Numbered from the stretch's first letter, positions 26,890 to 36,286 are shown. The stretch is 64,000 bases of DNA from Streptomyces tibetensis (GCF_007655005.1 NZ_SZVW01000002.1:1-64000); one strand, 5' to 3'. The notes: generated by a model not told the origin, from the letters alone. Numbers and translations: made by a program.

Positions 26890-29772
26890 TCATGACGACC
26901 TCCGCAGGGACACCAGGTCGGACAGCTCCCGGTCCGTCAGTTCCGTGAGGGAGGACTCGCCGGAGCCCAGGATCGCGTCGGCCAGGGCCCGCTTGGACTG
27001 GAGCATCTCGGCGATGCGGTCCTCGACGGTGCCCTCGGTGATGAGGCGGTGGACCTGCACCGGCTGGGTCTGCCCGATGCGATAGGCACGGTCGGTCGCC
27101 TGCTCCTCGACGGCCGGGTTCCACCAGCGGTCGAAGTGCACGACATGACCCGCCCGGGTGAGGTTCAGGCCGGTGCCGGCCGCCTTGAGCGACAGCACCA
27201 GGACCGGCGTCGAACCGGCCTGGAAGCGGTCCACCATGCGCTCCCGCTCGGGGACCGGCGTGCCGCCGTGGAGGAGGTCGACCGGGACGGCCCGGGTGGC
27301 CAGGTGGGAGGTGATCAGGCGGGCCATCCCGACGTACTGGGTGAAGACGAGGGCGGACCCGTCCTCGGCGAGCAGCGTGTCCAGCAGCTCGTCCAGCAGG
27401 GCGAGCTTCCCGGAGCGGGCGGCGAGCCGGTCGCCCGCGGCAGCGGTGTGCTCCTCCTTGAGGAACAGCGCGGGGTGGTCGCAGATCTGCTTCAGCGAGG
27501 TGAGGAGCTTCAGCACCAGGCCCCGGCGGGGCATGCCCTCGGCCGTCTCGATGGCGAGCATCGACTCGCGGACCACCGCCTCGTACAGCGCGGCCTGTTC
27601 GCGGGTGAGCGGCACCGGATGGTCGGTCTCCGTCTTGGGCGGCAACTCGGGCACGATGCCCGGGTCGGACTTCTTGCGGCGCAGCAGGAAGGGCCTCACC
27701 AGCCGGGCCAGACGCTCCACCGCCTCCTCGTCCTCGCCGTTCTCCACGGCGCGCGCGTGCCGGGCGCGGAAGGACTTCAGCGGCCCGAGCAGCCCCGGAG
27801 TGGTCCAGTCGAGCAGGGCCCACAGCTCCGAGAGGTTGTTCTCGACGGGCGTGCCGGTGAGCGCCACGCGCGCGGGGGCCGGGATGGTGCGCAGCGCCTT
27901 GGCGGTGGCCGAGTAGGGATTCTTGACGTGCTGCGCCTCGTCGGCCACGACCATGCCCCAGGTGCGCTCGGCCAGGGCGGGGGCCGCCGAGCGCATGGTG
28001 CCGTAGGTGGTGAGGACGAAGCCGCCGTCCAGGCCGTCGAGGCTGCGGTCCGGGCCGTGGAAGCGGCGGACGGGGACGCCGGGGGCGAAGCGGGTGATCT
28101 CCCGCTGCCAGTTGCCCAGCAGGGAGGCCGGGCACACGACCAGGGTGGGTTCGCTGCGCGACCGCTTCAGGTGCAGGGCGATGAGGGTGATGGTCTTGCC
28201 GAGGCCCATGTCGTCGGCGAGGCAGCCGCCGAGGCCGAGGGAGGTCATCAGGTCGAGCCAGGCCAGGCCCCGCAGCTGGTAGTCCCGGAGGGTGGCCCGC
28301 AGTTGCGGGGGCGGTTCGGCCGGACGGATTCCCGCGGTCAGGCGGTCGCGCAGGGCGGCCAGCGCGCCGACCGGGACGGCCTGGACCGTCTCGCCGTCCA
28401 CGTCGGCCGTGCCGGTGAGGGCGACGGACAGCGCGTCGACCGGGTCGAGCAGGCCCAGGTCCCGCTTGCGGGCCTTGCGCACCAGCGCCGGGTCGACCAG
28501 CACCCACTGGTCGCGCAGCCGGACGACCGGGCGGTGCGCCTCGGCGAGGGCGTCCATCTCGGTGTCGGTGAGCGGGTCGCCGCCGAGCGCCAGCTGCCAG
28601 CGGAACTGGAGGAGGTCCTCGCTCTCGAAGAAGCCGGTGCCGTCGGTCGCCGAACCGGGGGCCGGGCGGACCACCGCCGCGGCGGACAGGTCCTGCGCGA
28701 GGTCCCGCGGCCAGTGCACGGCGACCCCGGCCGCGGCGAGCCGGGTCGCCGCGACCCCGAGCAGGTCGTTCAGCTCGTCCTCGGTCAGGGCCAGCACGTC
28801 GGGCACGTCCTGGTCGGCGAGCCGGTCGAGCGGAGGCCAGACCCGGGCCGCGCGGCGGACGGCGAGGGCCGCGTCCACACGCGCCCGGGGACCGAAGGCG
28901 TCGTCGGCCGCACCCGCCCACAGGGCCGCCGCGTCGGCCACGAGGGTGGGGTCGGCGAGGCTGTGCACCTGGACGATCGCGGCGCCGGCGCTGCGGGCGC
29001 CGCCGTCGGAGGCGTCGTCGAACAGGTCGTAGGCCGACAGGTCCAGGCGGAGCGATATCCGCACGCCGGCGTCCATCCCGGCGGCGACTTCGGCGGCCCA
29101 GTCCTGGGCGGTGGGCAGATGCTGGGCCTCGCGGGCGGCGAAGGGCCGGCCTGAGGTGTGGGGCGCGGCCGGGGTACGAGGCAGGGTGTCGGCGACCGCG
29201 TCGAGGAAGGCGCGCACCAGCGCTTCCGGTTCGGGCAGCCGGATCGGGCCGGGGCCGGGCAGCGGCACGGCGTGGCCCTCGTAGGGCAGGGCGGCGGCCA
29301 CCGCGCGCAGGTGGGCGATGTCGTCCGGGTCGAGGGGGCCGGCCCGCCAGGCGTCGTGGCCCGTGGCGGTCAGGCCGGGCAGCAGCCGGCCGCGGGCGGT
29401 CAGCCGCAGGGCGTGCAGGGCGGCGGCGCCCCAGCAGGCCGTGGCGGGGTGGGCCGCGGGGTCGTGCCGGGCGCGTACGAGGAGGGGCAGGGCGGCGTCG
29501 AGCGGAAGGGTCAGCGCGGGGGTGGTGCGACGCCGGACCCCGGTGGCGCCGTGCCGTCGTACGACGGTCAGCTCGGTGTCCGTGGCGTCCCCGCCGGACG
29601 CGGCGCCCCCGGCTTCCCGGGCGGGCAGGGGTTCACCCTCGGGGTCCCAGAAGGCGATGCGCCCCTCGCGCGGGAGGGGCGCGGGCAGGAAGACGGCCGG
29701 GAGTCGGACCGGCACCGTCGTCTCCCCCGCCCGCTCGGCCATCAGAGCCGTCTCTCCCATACGTCCTGCCAC
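26890..29772 (-). CDS. SNF2-family DEAD/DEAH-box helicase
   Basis: 960 residues. The N-terminal half is the SNF2-associated region. The helicase core begins near 490: motif I DDMGLGKTITLIAL, motif Ia VVCPASLLGNWQREI, motif II VVADEAQHVKN, motif III ALTGTPVENNLSELW. Lobe 2 ends with VLSLKAAGTGLNLTRAGHVV and DRAYRIGQTQPVQVHRL. These are the Swi2/Snf2 ATP-dependent DNA translocase motifs. The gene for its SWIM partner follows after 52 bases. Initiation could also be at the ATG at 29757 or 29739. Role in DNA repair or transcription remodelling is inferred from the family. Confidence 0.93.
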   Translation of the reverse strand: MAGRMGETALMAERAGETTVPVRLPAVFLPAPLPREGRIAFWDPEGEPLPAREAGGAASGGDATDTELTVVRRHGATGVRRRTTPALTLPLDAALPLLVRARHDPAAHPATACWGAAALHALRLTARGRLLPGLTATGHDAWRAGPLDPDDIAHLRAVAAALPYEGHAVPLPGPGPIRLPEPEALVRAFLDAVADTLPRTPAAPHTSGRPFAAREAQHLPTAQDWAAEVAAGMDAGVRISLRLDLSAYDLFDDASDGGARSAGAAIVQVHSLADPTLVADAAALWAGAADDAFGPRARVDAALAVRRAARVWPPLDRLADQDVPDVLALTEDELNDLLGVAATRLAAAGVAVHWPRDLAQDLSAAAVVRPAPGSATDGTGFFESEDLLQFRWQLALGGDPLTDTEMDALAEAHRPVVRLRDQWVLVDPALVRKARKRDLGLLDPVDALSVALTGTADVDGETVQAVPVGALAALRDRLTAGIRPAEPPPQLRATLRDYQLRGLAWLDLMTSLGLGGCLADDMGLGKTITLIALHLKRSRSEPTLVVCPASLLGNWQREITRFAPGVPVRRFHGPDRSLDGLDGGFVLTTYGTMRSAAPALAERTWGMVVADEAQHVKNPYSATAKALRTIPAPARVALTGTPVENNLSELWALLDWTTPGLLGPLKSFRARHARAVENGEDEEAVERLARLVRPFLLRRKKSDPGIVPELPPKTETDHPVPLTREQAALYEAVVRESMLAIETAEGMPRRGLVLKLLTSLKQICDHPALFLKEEHTAAAGDRLAARSGKLALLDELLDTLLAEDGSALVFTQYVGMARLITSHLATRAVPVDLLHGGTPVPERERMVDRFQAGSTPVLVLSLKAAGTGLNLTRAGHVVHFDRWWNPAVEEQATDRAYRIGQTQPVQVHRLITEGTVEDRIAEMLQSKRALADAILGSGESSLTELTDRELSDLVSLRRSS

Positions 29773-29887
29773 CTCCCGCCCCGTGTGTCGATCGGTTGTC
29801 TCCGACTCTACGGGCGGGGTCTGACAATCGGCCCCGGCGGCAGGGTCAGGGCCCAGTCGCGCAGGACCAGGTCACGGTCCCGCAGGG

Positions 29888-30050
29888 CCAGGGCACGGCC
29901 CCGCAGACGTCAGGGCACGGCCCCGCAGACGTCAGGGCACGGCCCCGCAGGCTCAGGGCACGGCCCCGCAGACGTCAGGGCACGGCCCCGCAGGCTCAGG
30001 GCACGGCCCCGCAGACGTCAGGGCACGGCCCCGCAGGGTCAGGGCACGGT
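29888..30050. repeat. 21/22-bp minisatellite between helicase and secreted-protein genes
   Basis: Eight copies of AGGGCACGGCCCCGCAG, each followed by ACGTC or GCTC, giving 21-22 bp periods, and a ninth diverged copy. The final copy runs into the last codons of the gene at 30039-30620. Earlier, less regular copies extend to about 29850. The unit length is not a multiple of three throughout, consistent with a largely non-coding array. Confidence 0.85.
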
Positions 30051-30620
30051 CCGGGAGACGACGTACACCCAGGGGTACGCCGGGTTGGACAGGTCCACGA
30101 TCACGTCGTGGGTGGGCGCCGGGTTCTTCTGCCGGTGGACGAAGCCGTACCAGGAGTCGGTCGTGGCGAACTTCCAGCCGGTGACCTTCCGGTCGCGGGC
30201 GCCGATGGTGACGTCACCCTGCTTCAGGTCCTTCCGGGTCACGCCCAGACCGGTCAGATAGGCGTCCAGGCCGGCCGCGTTGGTCTCGAACTGGGTGTAG
30301 AGACGGCTGGTCTTCCAGTTGTTGGTCTCGTAGTACGCCACGTGCCAGGCGGGGTGCGGGACGGGCACCTGGTAGATCCTGCGCTGGAGCTTGGAGGGCC
30401 AGCCCTCGGTGAGACCGGTGGCCGAGTACTTCGCCTCCTTGTCCTTGCCGCTGTCGCGGCTCTGGTTCGCGGAGATCACGAGGTAGCCGGCCGGGATGCC
30501 GATGAGCAGCACGATGATCAGCAGGGTGAGGGACCTGCGGCGGATCATGTGGCGGCGGTCCTCGGCCGGGCGGTCCGGCTCGTCGGGCCAGGGGCCCTGG
30601 TGGGGCAGGGAGGCGGTCAC
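30039..30620 (-). CDS. hypothetical membrane-anchored protein
   Basis: 193 residues. After a 25-residue cytoplasmic head comes one transmembrane segment (SLTLLIIVLLIGIPAGYLVI). A soluble extracellular domain follows, containing HPAWHVAYYETNNWKTSRLY and WKFATTDSWYGFVHRQKNPA. I do not recognise a catalytic motif; related Streptomyces proteins are uncharacterised. The GTG at 30620 follows AGGAGA and overlaps the stop of the ROK kinase gene (GTGA), so it is co-translated with it. The 3' end lies in a minisatellite. Confidence 0.72.
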   Translation of the reverse strand: MTASLPHQGPWPDEPDRPAEDRRHMIRRRSLTLLIIVLLIGIPAGYLVISANQSRDSGKDKEAKYSATGLTEGWPSKLQRRIYQVPVPHPAWHVAYYETNNWKTSRLYTQFETNAAGLDAYLTGLGVTRKDLKQGDVTIGARDRKVTGWKFATTDSWYGFVHRQKNPAPTHDVIVDLSNPAYPWVYVVSRTVP

Positions 30621-31765
30621 GGCGTCTCCTGGGTACTGCGCAGCGACTGCGTGTACCGCTCGTAGCGCTCGTGACGCTCCACACGGCGGCGCTTGGCGCG
30701 GCGGAAGCGGCGGGCGACCAGCCGGGCGAGGTCGGCGGCGCCGACCATGCCGGCCTCGGGGCCGAGCTGCGCCCGGACGATGCGGGCCTCGGGGCGGTAG
30801 CCACGACCGGTGAGGTGCCGCTTGAAGGCGTCCCGGGCGGGGCCGATGAGCAGGTCGTCGGCGGCCGAGACACCGCCGCCGATCACGAAGCAGGAGGGGT
30901 CGAGGGCGGCGGCGAGGTTGGCGATGCCGACGCCGAGCCACTGGCCGATGTCCTGGAGCAGCTCGATGCACATCGCGTCGCCGTCGCGGGCCAGCTCGGT
31001 GATCATCGGGCCGGTGATGTCGCCGATGTTGCCCTTCACGTGCTCGATGATCCCGTACGCCACCGGCGAGTCGGCCGCCGCCAGCTCGCGGGCCTCACGG
31101 ACCAGGGCGTTCCCCGAGCTGTACTGCTCCCAGCAGCCGCGGTTGCCGCACGGGCAGCGGTGGCCGCCGGGCACGACCTGCATGTGGCCGAACTCGCCGG
31201 CGACGCCGTACTTGCCGCGCTTGACCTGGCCGTCCTCCAGGATGGCGCCGCCGATTCCGGTGCCGAGGGTGATCATGACGAGGTGGTCCTCGCCGCGGCC
31301 GGCGCCGAAGCGCCACTCGGCCCAGGCGGCGGTGTTGGCGTCGTTGTCCACCAGGACCGGGACGGAGAGCCGGCCCGAGAGGCGGTCGCGGAGCGGTTCG
31401 TTGCGCCAGGACAGGTGGGGGGCGAACAGCACGCGGTTGCGGTCGGCGTCCACCCAGCCGGCCGCACCGATGCCGACGGCGTGCACGTCGTGCCGGTCGG
31501 AGAGGTCCAGGACCAGCTCGGCGATGGTGTCCTCGACGACCTTGGGGCTCTTGGACTTGTCCGGGGTCTCCGTGCGGAGCATCTCCAGGATGTTGCCGTC
31601 GGCGTCGACGACGCCCGCCATCACCTTCGTACCGCCGATGTCGATGCCGACCGTGGGCACGCGGGGGGCCGTCAGGTGCGAGCGGCGCTCCCGGGTGCCG
31701 ACGGTGCGGAGGGCCGTGGCACTGCGGGAGCCGATGGGGGCGGTGAAGTCGCGGTAGGTGCTCAT
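30617..31765 (-). CDS. ROK-family glucokinase-like sugar kinase
   Basis: 382 residues. The phosphate-binding motif is VGIDIGGTKVMAGVVD. The ROK signature includes MITLGTGIGGAILEDG and the zinc motif HRCPCGNRGCWEQYSSG (C-x-C-x-x-x-x-C). The catalytic Asp is in LVDNDANTAAWAE. ROK kinases phosphorylate glucose or related hexoses with ATP, and in Streptomyces the glucokinase GlkA takes part in carbon repression. An N-terminal extension of about 37 residues and a basic C-terminal tail (FRRAKRRRVERHERY) are unlike GlkA, so this is a paralogue. It is coupled to the downstream membrane-protein gene. Confidence 0.88.
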   Translation of the reverse strand: MSTYRDFTAPIGSRSATALRTVGTRERRSHLTAPRVPTVGIDIGGTKVMAGVVDADGNILEMLRTETPDKSKSPKVVEDTIAELVLDLSDRHDVHAVGIGAAGWVDADRNRVLFAPHLSWRNEPLRDRLSGRLSVPVLVDNDANTAAWAEWRFGAGRGEDHLVMITLGTGIGGAILEDGQVKRGKYGVAGEFGHMQVVPGGHRCPCGNRGCWEQYSSGNALVREARELAAADSPVAYGIIEHVKGNIGDITGPMITELARDGDAMCIELLQDIGQWLGVGIANLAAALDPSCFVIGGGVSAADDLLIGPARDAFKRHLTGRGYRPEARIVRAQLGPEAGMVGAADLARLVARRFRRAKRRRVERHERYERYTQSLRSTQETP

Positions 31766-31895
31766 CGCCGCCGATTCTGCCTCACGGGGAGGCAGGGTGA
31801 GGAGCAGAGGGGGTGCGGATCATTGCCGAGTGCGGGCCGGTGGGGGCTTGTCGCGCCCCCGCGGCGGAGCCGCAGATCAGCACATCCCCGCGCCC

Positions 31896-32660
31896 CTAAG
31901 AACGCACCAGCAGCTGGAATTCGAAGCTGTAGCGCGTCGGGCGGTACGTGTGTGTGCCGTACTCGACAGCGCGGCCCGTGTCGTCGAACGTGACGCGTTG
32001 CATCGTCAGCAGTGGCGCGCCCGTCTCCTCCGCCAGGCGGTCCGCCTCCTCCGTCGTCGCCGCCCTGGCGCCGATCGACTGGCGGGCGCTGTGCAGGGTG
32101 ATGCCCGCCGATCGCATCAGCCGGTAGAGGCCGGTCGTCTCCAGCTGGTCCGTGTCGAGGTCGATGAGGCCGGGGGGCAGGAAGTTGCAGAGATGGGCCA
32201 TGGGCTCGCCGTGGGCGAGACGGAGCCGCTCGACGCGGTGGACGTCGCTGTCCTCGGCGACGCCGAGTGCCGCGGCGACCTCGGCGGAGGCGGGGACCAG
32301 CTCGTTGACGAGCACCCGGGTGGCCGGGCGCTGGCCCGCCGCCTCCAGGTCGTCGTAGAGGCTGCTGAGCTCCAGCGGGCGTTTGACCTGGCTGTGCACG
32401 ACCTGGGTGCCCACGCCGCGGCGGCGTACGAGCAGGCCCTTGTCGACGAGCGACTGGATCGCCTGGCGGACGGTCGGCCGGGACAGGCCGAGCCGGGCGG
32501 CGAGTTCGATCTCGTTGCCCAGCAGGCTGCCGGGGGTCAGCGTGCCGTGCTCGATCGCGGCCTCCAGCTGCTGGGACAGCTGGAAGTACAACGGCACGGG
32601 GGAGCTGCGGTCCACGCTCAGCTCGAGCTGCACGGTCGGGTCCACTTCTGGTTTCGGCAC
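31896..32660 (-). CDS. GntR-family (HutC/UTRA) transcriptional regulator
   Basis: 254 residues. An N-terminal winged helix (LAARLGLSRPTVRQAIQSLV, DKGLLVRRRGVGT) is followed by a UTRA ligand-binding domain (HRVERLRLAHGEPMAHLCNF; LLTMQRVTFDDTGRAVEYGT; FEFQLLV at the end). UTRA regulators sense sugars, sugar phosphates or amino acids. It is divergent from a Gfo/Idh/MocA dehydrogenase with about 100 bases between them that contain a TGTCCGGACA palindrome. It probably represses that gene and itself. Confidence 0.9.
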   Translation of the reverse strand: MPKPEVDPTVQLELSVDRSSPVPLYFQLSQQLEAAIEHGTLTPGSLLGNEIELAARLGLSRPTVRQAIQSLVDKGLLVRRRGVGTQVVHSQVKRPLELSSLYDDLEAAGQRPATRVLVNELVPASAEVAAALGVAEDSDVHRVERLRLAHGEPMAHLCNFLPPGLIDLDTDQLETTGLYRLMRSAGITLHSARQSIGARAATTEEADRLAEETGAPLLTMQRVTFDDTGRAVEYGTHTYRPTRYSFEFQLLVRS

Positions 32661-32710
32661 GCGCCGAGCGTAGCTCCGTGCGTTGTTGACGGGAAGTCGT
32701 GTAGTCAGAT

Positions 32711-32720
32711 TGTCCGGACA
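32711..32720. promoter_or_regulatory. palindromic operator-like site in the GntR/Gfo-Idh divergent region
   Basis: TGTCCGGACA is a perfect 10-bp palindrome with GT...AC ends, as in many GntR-type operators. It lies 42 bases before the probable start of the dehydrogenase and 51 bases before that of the regulator, overlapping where promoters must be. Confidence 0.45.
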
Positions 32721-32761
32721 TGCCGATTGACAGCGGCGAGCTGTGCACGCACTTTGTTCTC

Positions 32762-33781
32762 ATGCGCATCGGCGTCATCGGTACGGGCCGCATCGGCACC
32801 ATCCACGCGAACACCCTCAGTCGGCATCGCGACGTCGGCTCCCTGATCCTCACGGACGCGGACCCCGCGAGGGCCCAGGAACTGGCGCACCGACTGGGCG
32901 AGACGGCGGCGCCCGGCGTGGAGGAGATCTTCCGCTGGGGGGTCGACGCCGTGGTGATCACGACGGCGACGTCGGCCCACGCCGAACTGATCGGTCGGGC
33001 AGCACGCTCGGGTCTGCCGGTGTTCTGCGAGAAGCCCATCGCGCTGGATCTGCCGGGGAGCCTGAGCGCGATCGCCGAGGTCGAGACGGCAGGGACGGTT
33101 CTCCAGATGGGCTTCCAGCGCCGCTTCGACGCGGGCTACACGGGGGCGCGCGAGGCCGTGCGGTCCGGCAGGTTGGGGCGGCTGCACACCGTGCGGGCCC
33201 TGACCAGCGACCAGGCGCCGCCGGACGCCGCGTGGCTGCCGCTGTCCGGCGGGCTGTACCGGGACACGCTGATCCACGACTTCGACGTGCTGCGCTGGGT
33301 GACCGGCCGGGAGGTCACGGACGTCTACGCCGCCGGGTCCGACGCCGGCCCCCGGATGTTCCGCGAGGCGGGCGACGTCGACACCGCGGCCGCGCTCCTC
33401 ACCCTGGACGACGGCACGCTCGCCACGCTCACCGCGACCCGGATGAACGGGGCCGGCTACGACGTGCGCATGGAGCTCGCCGGGGAGCGCGACCAGATCG
33501 TGGTCGGCCTGGACGACCGTACGCCGATCGCGTCCACCGAGCCGACCGGGCCGCCGGCCGCGGACAAGCCCTGGACGGGCTTCCTGGAACGGTTCGGACC
33601 CGCCTACGAGGCGGAGCTGAACGCGTTCGTCGAGGTCGTCCGGGGCGAGCGGGCCAATCCCTGCGACGGGCGCGAGGCGCTGCAAGCCCTGCGGGTCGCG
33701 GAGGCGTGCGAACTGTCGCGGCGCGAGCGCAGGCCGGTGCACCTGGCGGAGATCCCCGGCGGCGGCCCGGGACTCACCTGA
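32762..33781 (+). CDS. Gfo/Idh/MocA-family oxidoreductase (inositol dehydrogenase-like)
   Basis: 339 residues. The Rossmann motif is RIGVIGTGRIGTIHANTL. The catalytic-region motif is FCEKPIALD (EKP), with GGLYRDTLIHDFDVLRWVTG carrying the conserved H-D-x-D. This fits NAD(P)-dependent inositol 2-dehydrogenase and related sugar dehydrogenases. The ATG at 32762 starts exactly at the nucleotide-binding strand; ATG 32720 would add 14 residues and overlap the palindrome. The adjacent divergent UTRA regulator suggests substrate-induced expression. Confidence 0.88.
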   Translation: MRIGVIGTGRIGTIHANTLSRHRDVGSLILTDADPARAQELAHRLGETAAPGVEEIFRWGVDAVVITTATSAHAELIGRAARSGLPVFCEKPIALDLPGSLSAIAEVETAGTVLQMGFQRRFDAGYTGAREAVRSGRLGRLHTVRALTSDQAPPDAAWLPLSGGLYRDTLIHDFDVLRWVTGREVTDVYAAGSDAGPRMFREAGDVDTAAALLTLDDGTLATLTATRMNGAGYDVRMELAGERDQIVVGLDDRTPIASTEPTGPPAADKPWTGFLERFGPAYEAELNAFVEVVRGERANPCDGREALQALRVAEACELSRRERRPVHLAEIPGGGPGLT

Positions 33782-33809
33782 GGGCGGGCGGGCCGGGATC
33801 CTCGGAAGG

Positions 33810-34487
33810 TCAGTGCTCTTCCTGTTCCTCCTCCAGGAGCCCCGCGTCGTAGGCGAGCAGCGCGATCTGCACCCGGTTGTTGAGGTCGAGCTTGGCCAGG
33901 ATGCGCGAGACGTGTGTCTTCACCGTGGCGACGCTCATGAACAGTCCGGCGGCGATCTCGGCGTTGGCCAGGCCCCGGCCGACCGCGACGGCGACCTCTC
34001 GCTCGCGGTCGTTGAGGACGGTCAGGCGGTCCCGCGCGCGGGTGCGGCGCGTGTCGGCGGCAGTGCCGACGGCGTGCCGCATCAGCTGGCGGGTGACCGC
34101 GGGCGACAGAACCGGGTCGCCGGCGGCGACCCGGCGCACGGCCGCGAGGATCTCGGCCGGCGGGGTGTCCTTGAGGACGAACCCGGCGGCGCCGACACGC
34201 AGCGCCCGCAGCACCTGCTCGTCGGCGTGGAAGGTGGTGAGCACCACCACCTGCGGGGCATCTCTGCGGGCGCGCAGCCGCTCCGTGGCCGTGAGACCGT
34301 CCACCGTCGGCATCCGGATGTCCATGAGCACGACGTCCGGGCGGGTGCGGTCGACGAGGGCCTCCGCCTCGGCGCCGTCGGCGGCCTCACCGACGATCTC
34401 GATGTCGTCGGCGCCGCCCATCATGAAGGACAACCCGGCCCGCACCAGCGGATCGTCATCGACGAGGAGCAGTCTGATCGCAGTCAT
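33810..34487 (-). CDS. NarL/FixJ-type response regulator
   Basis: 225 residues. The receiver domain has the acidic pocket LLLVDDDPLVRAG and the phosphoacceptor Asp in DVVLMDIRMPTVDG, with the Lys in GFVLKDTPP. The C-terminal LuxR-type HTH reads LTVLNDREREVAVAVGRGLA and MSVATVKTHVSRILAKLDLN. The kinase gene lies upstream on the same strand. The acidic tail (LEEEQEEH) is unusual. Targets are unknown. Confidence 0.92.
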   Translation of the reverse strand: MTAIRLLLVDDDPLVRAGLSFMMGGADDIEIVGEAADGAEAEALVDRTRPDVVLMDIRMPTVDGLTATERLRARRDAPQVVVLTTFHADEQVLRALRVGAAGFVLKDTPPAEILAAVRRVAAGDPVLSPAVTRQLMRHAVGTAADTRRTRARDRLTVLNDREREVAVAVGRGLANAEIAAGLFMSVATVKTHVSRILAKLDLNNRVQIALLAYDAGLLEEEQEEH

Positions 34488-34593
34488 GGGCCTTACGTAA
34501 TCACGACCGGGCCGGGCGGTGGGCCCGGACGAGCGGTGTCAACGCCCGGCGCTGCGCGCGAGGTTGACGGCCGGACGGCAGGGCGCCGGGTGC

Positions 34594-35868
34594 TCACCGC
34601 CACGGCAGCCAGGCCCGCACCTCGAACCCGCCCCCGGGCGGGTGCCCGTGCTCCAGCCGGCCGCCCGCGAGGGTCGCCCGCTCCGTGAGGCCGATCAGGC
34701 CCTGCCCGGAGCCCGGGACGTGCGGCACCTCGCCCACGGGCGGCGGGTTGTGCACGCGGACGGTGAGGCCGGTGCCCGGCGCGCCGGTGACGGTCACCGT
34801 GACCTCCGTGCCGGGGGCGTGCTTGCGCGCGTTGGTCAGGCCCTCCTGGACGATCCGGTAGGCGGTGCGCCCGACGGAAGCCGGCACGCCGGCGGGGCCC
34901 TCGACGCGCTGGTCGAGGGCGACCTTCATGCCGGCCTCGCGGGATTCGGCGACCAGCGTGTCCAGCGCCGCGAGGGTCGGCTGCGGCCGGCCCGTGTCGT
35001 CCGGTTCGCCCGCGCGCAGCACACCGATGATCTCCCGCAGGTCCTGGAGCGCCTCGTGCGCGCTCTCCCGGATCACGCCCGCCGCCCGCGCCGTCTGAGC
35101 GGGGGGCGCGTCGGGCCGGAACTCCAGGGCGCCCGCGTGCACGCTCAGCAGCGTCAGCCGGTGGGCGAGCACGTCGTGCATCTCCCGCGCGATGGCCTCC
35201 CGGGCGAGTCGCTGCGCCTGTTCGGCCCGCAGCCGCGCCTCGGTCTCGGCGCGCCGGGCGCGGTCCCTGAGACTCACCATGAGCTGCCGTTTGGCGCGTA
35301 CGAACATGCCCCAGCCGACGATCGCCACGGTGAGCACCACCGCGAAGGGAACGCTCACCAGATAGGGGAGGTCCGCGTCGGGGCGCACCCAGTAGTAGAG
35401 CGGCACCAGCGCCACGTTGATGCCGCCCACCCATGCCACGTACCGGAAGGGGCGGTGCACGGCGAGGGTGAACAGAGCGATCAGGCCCGCACCGCCCGCG
35501 CTGTCCGAGACGAAGCTGACGGCGGTCATCGCCACGGCCAGCCCCAGCGGCCGGCGGCGCCGCAGCCAGACCGCCGCGCAGGCCAGCGCGCCGATCACCT
35601 GGTCGACGACGGCCAGTCCGGGCGGCACATGCGGGTTGTCGACGAGCGCGTCGGCGGCCGCCGCGCCCACCACGACGGCCAGCAGGAAGCAGGAGAAGTC
35701 GACGACCCAGTCGCGCGCGGTGCGCCGGGGCCGCCGCCCGGCCCGTGCGGCGTCGGGATCGAGTTCGTGCAGGAGGGCGGACGGGAAGAACCATCTGCGC
35801 CCGGTGACCAGCGCGGGCGTCCCTCCCACCGGTACCGGGGAGGCGCGCCCCGCGTCGTCACCACTCAC
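34594..35868 (-). CDS. sensor histidine kinase (HisKA_3/DesK type)
   Basis: About 424 residues. Five or so transmembrane segments lie in the first 200 residues (WVVDFSCFLLAVVVGAAAAD; LPYLVSVPFAVVLTVAIVGW). The dimerisation/phosphoacceptor helix is REMHDVLAHRLTLLSVHAG with the catalytic His. The ATPase domain has NARKHAPGTE and GSGQGLIGLTERATLAGG. It has no obvious extracellular sensing domain, so it may sense a membrane state. The GTG at 35868 is the most plausible start; the frame upstream lacks conservation. Its partner response regulator is downstream. Confidence 0.88.
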   Translation of the reverse strand: MSGDDAGRASPVPVGGTPALVTGRRWFFPSALLHELDPDAARAGRRPRRTARDWVVDFSCFLLAVVVGAAAADALVDNPHVPPGLAVVDQVIGALACAAVWLRRRRPLGLAVAMTAVSFVSDSAGGAGLIALFTLAVHRPFRYVAWVGGINVALVPLYYWVRPDADLPYLVSVPFAVVLTVAIVGWGMFVRAKRQLMVSLRDRARRAETEARLRAEQAQRLAREAIAREMHDVLAHRLTLLSVHAGALEFRPDAPPAQTARAAGVIRESAHEALQDLREIIGVLRAGEPDDTGRPQPTLAALDTLVAESREAGMKVALDQRVEGPAGVPASVGRTAYRIVQEGLTNARKHAPGTEVTVTVTGAPGTGLTVRVHNPPPVGEVPHVPGSGQGLIGLTERATLAGGRLEHGHPPGGGFEVRAWLPWR

Positions 35869-36046
35869 GAACGCCAAATCTACGCAGCGCGGGCCCCGCG
35901 CACCCGCCCTCGCGCGGGATCGTCGACCAAAGTCGCCGCATCGCAGACTTTCGATGCCGTCGTGGCACCGGAGCGGGGACTTCCGGCCCGGGGGGTTCGT
36001 CCCGCGGCCGATGTGGGTGGGGGGTCCGCGGGACGAGGCTGGTGGC

Positions 36047-36247
36047 ATGAAGCAGGTACTGGAGATTCTCGGCTTCCTCGCCCTGGTCCAGGGCGTGGCG
36101 GGCCTGATCCACGAGTTCACCGACTGGAACTGGGGCCTGGTCCAGCGCCTGGGGTTCCTCGACGGCTACGAGGTCTACGCGAGCGTCACGCTGCTCGTGC
36201 TGGGCGTCGCCCTGTTCGCGGCGGCCGGGAGCCGGAAGTCCGTCTGA
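36047..36247 (+). CDS. small membrane protein (66 aa)
   Basis: Two hydrophobic helices (LEILGFLALVQGVAGLIHEF; EVYASVTLLVLGVALFAAAG) around a polar turn with Trp/Asn (TDWNWGLVQR). GGTGG lies just before the ATG. Similar short proteins are common in Streptomyces and uncharacterised. It is divergent from the histidine kinase gene. Confidence 0.7.
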   Translation: MKQVLEILGFLALVQGVAGLIHEFTDWNWGLVQRLGFLDGYEVYASVTLLVLGVALFAAAGSRKSV

Positions 36248-36286
36248 CGTGCCGACGGACGTCCGGCCCGCGGTGTGCGTCGGGGC

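Noticed and set aside
27049..29154. 701-codon open frame opposite the SNF2 helicase
   Set aside because: Mirror of a well-conserved helicase; no recognisable domain and typical shadow composition.
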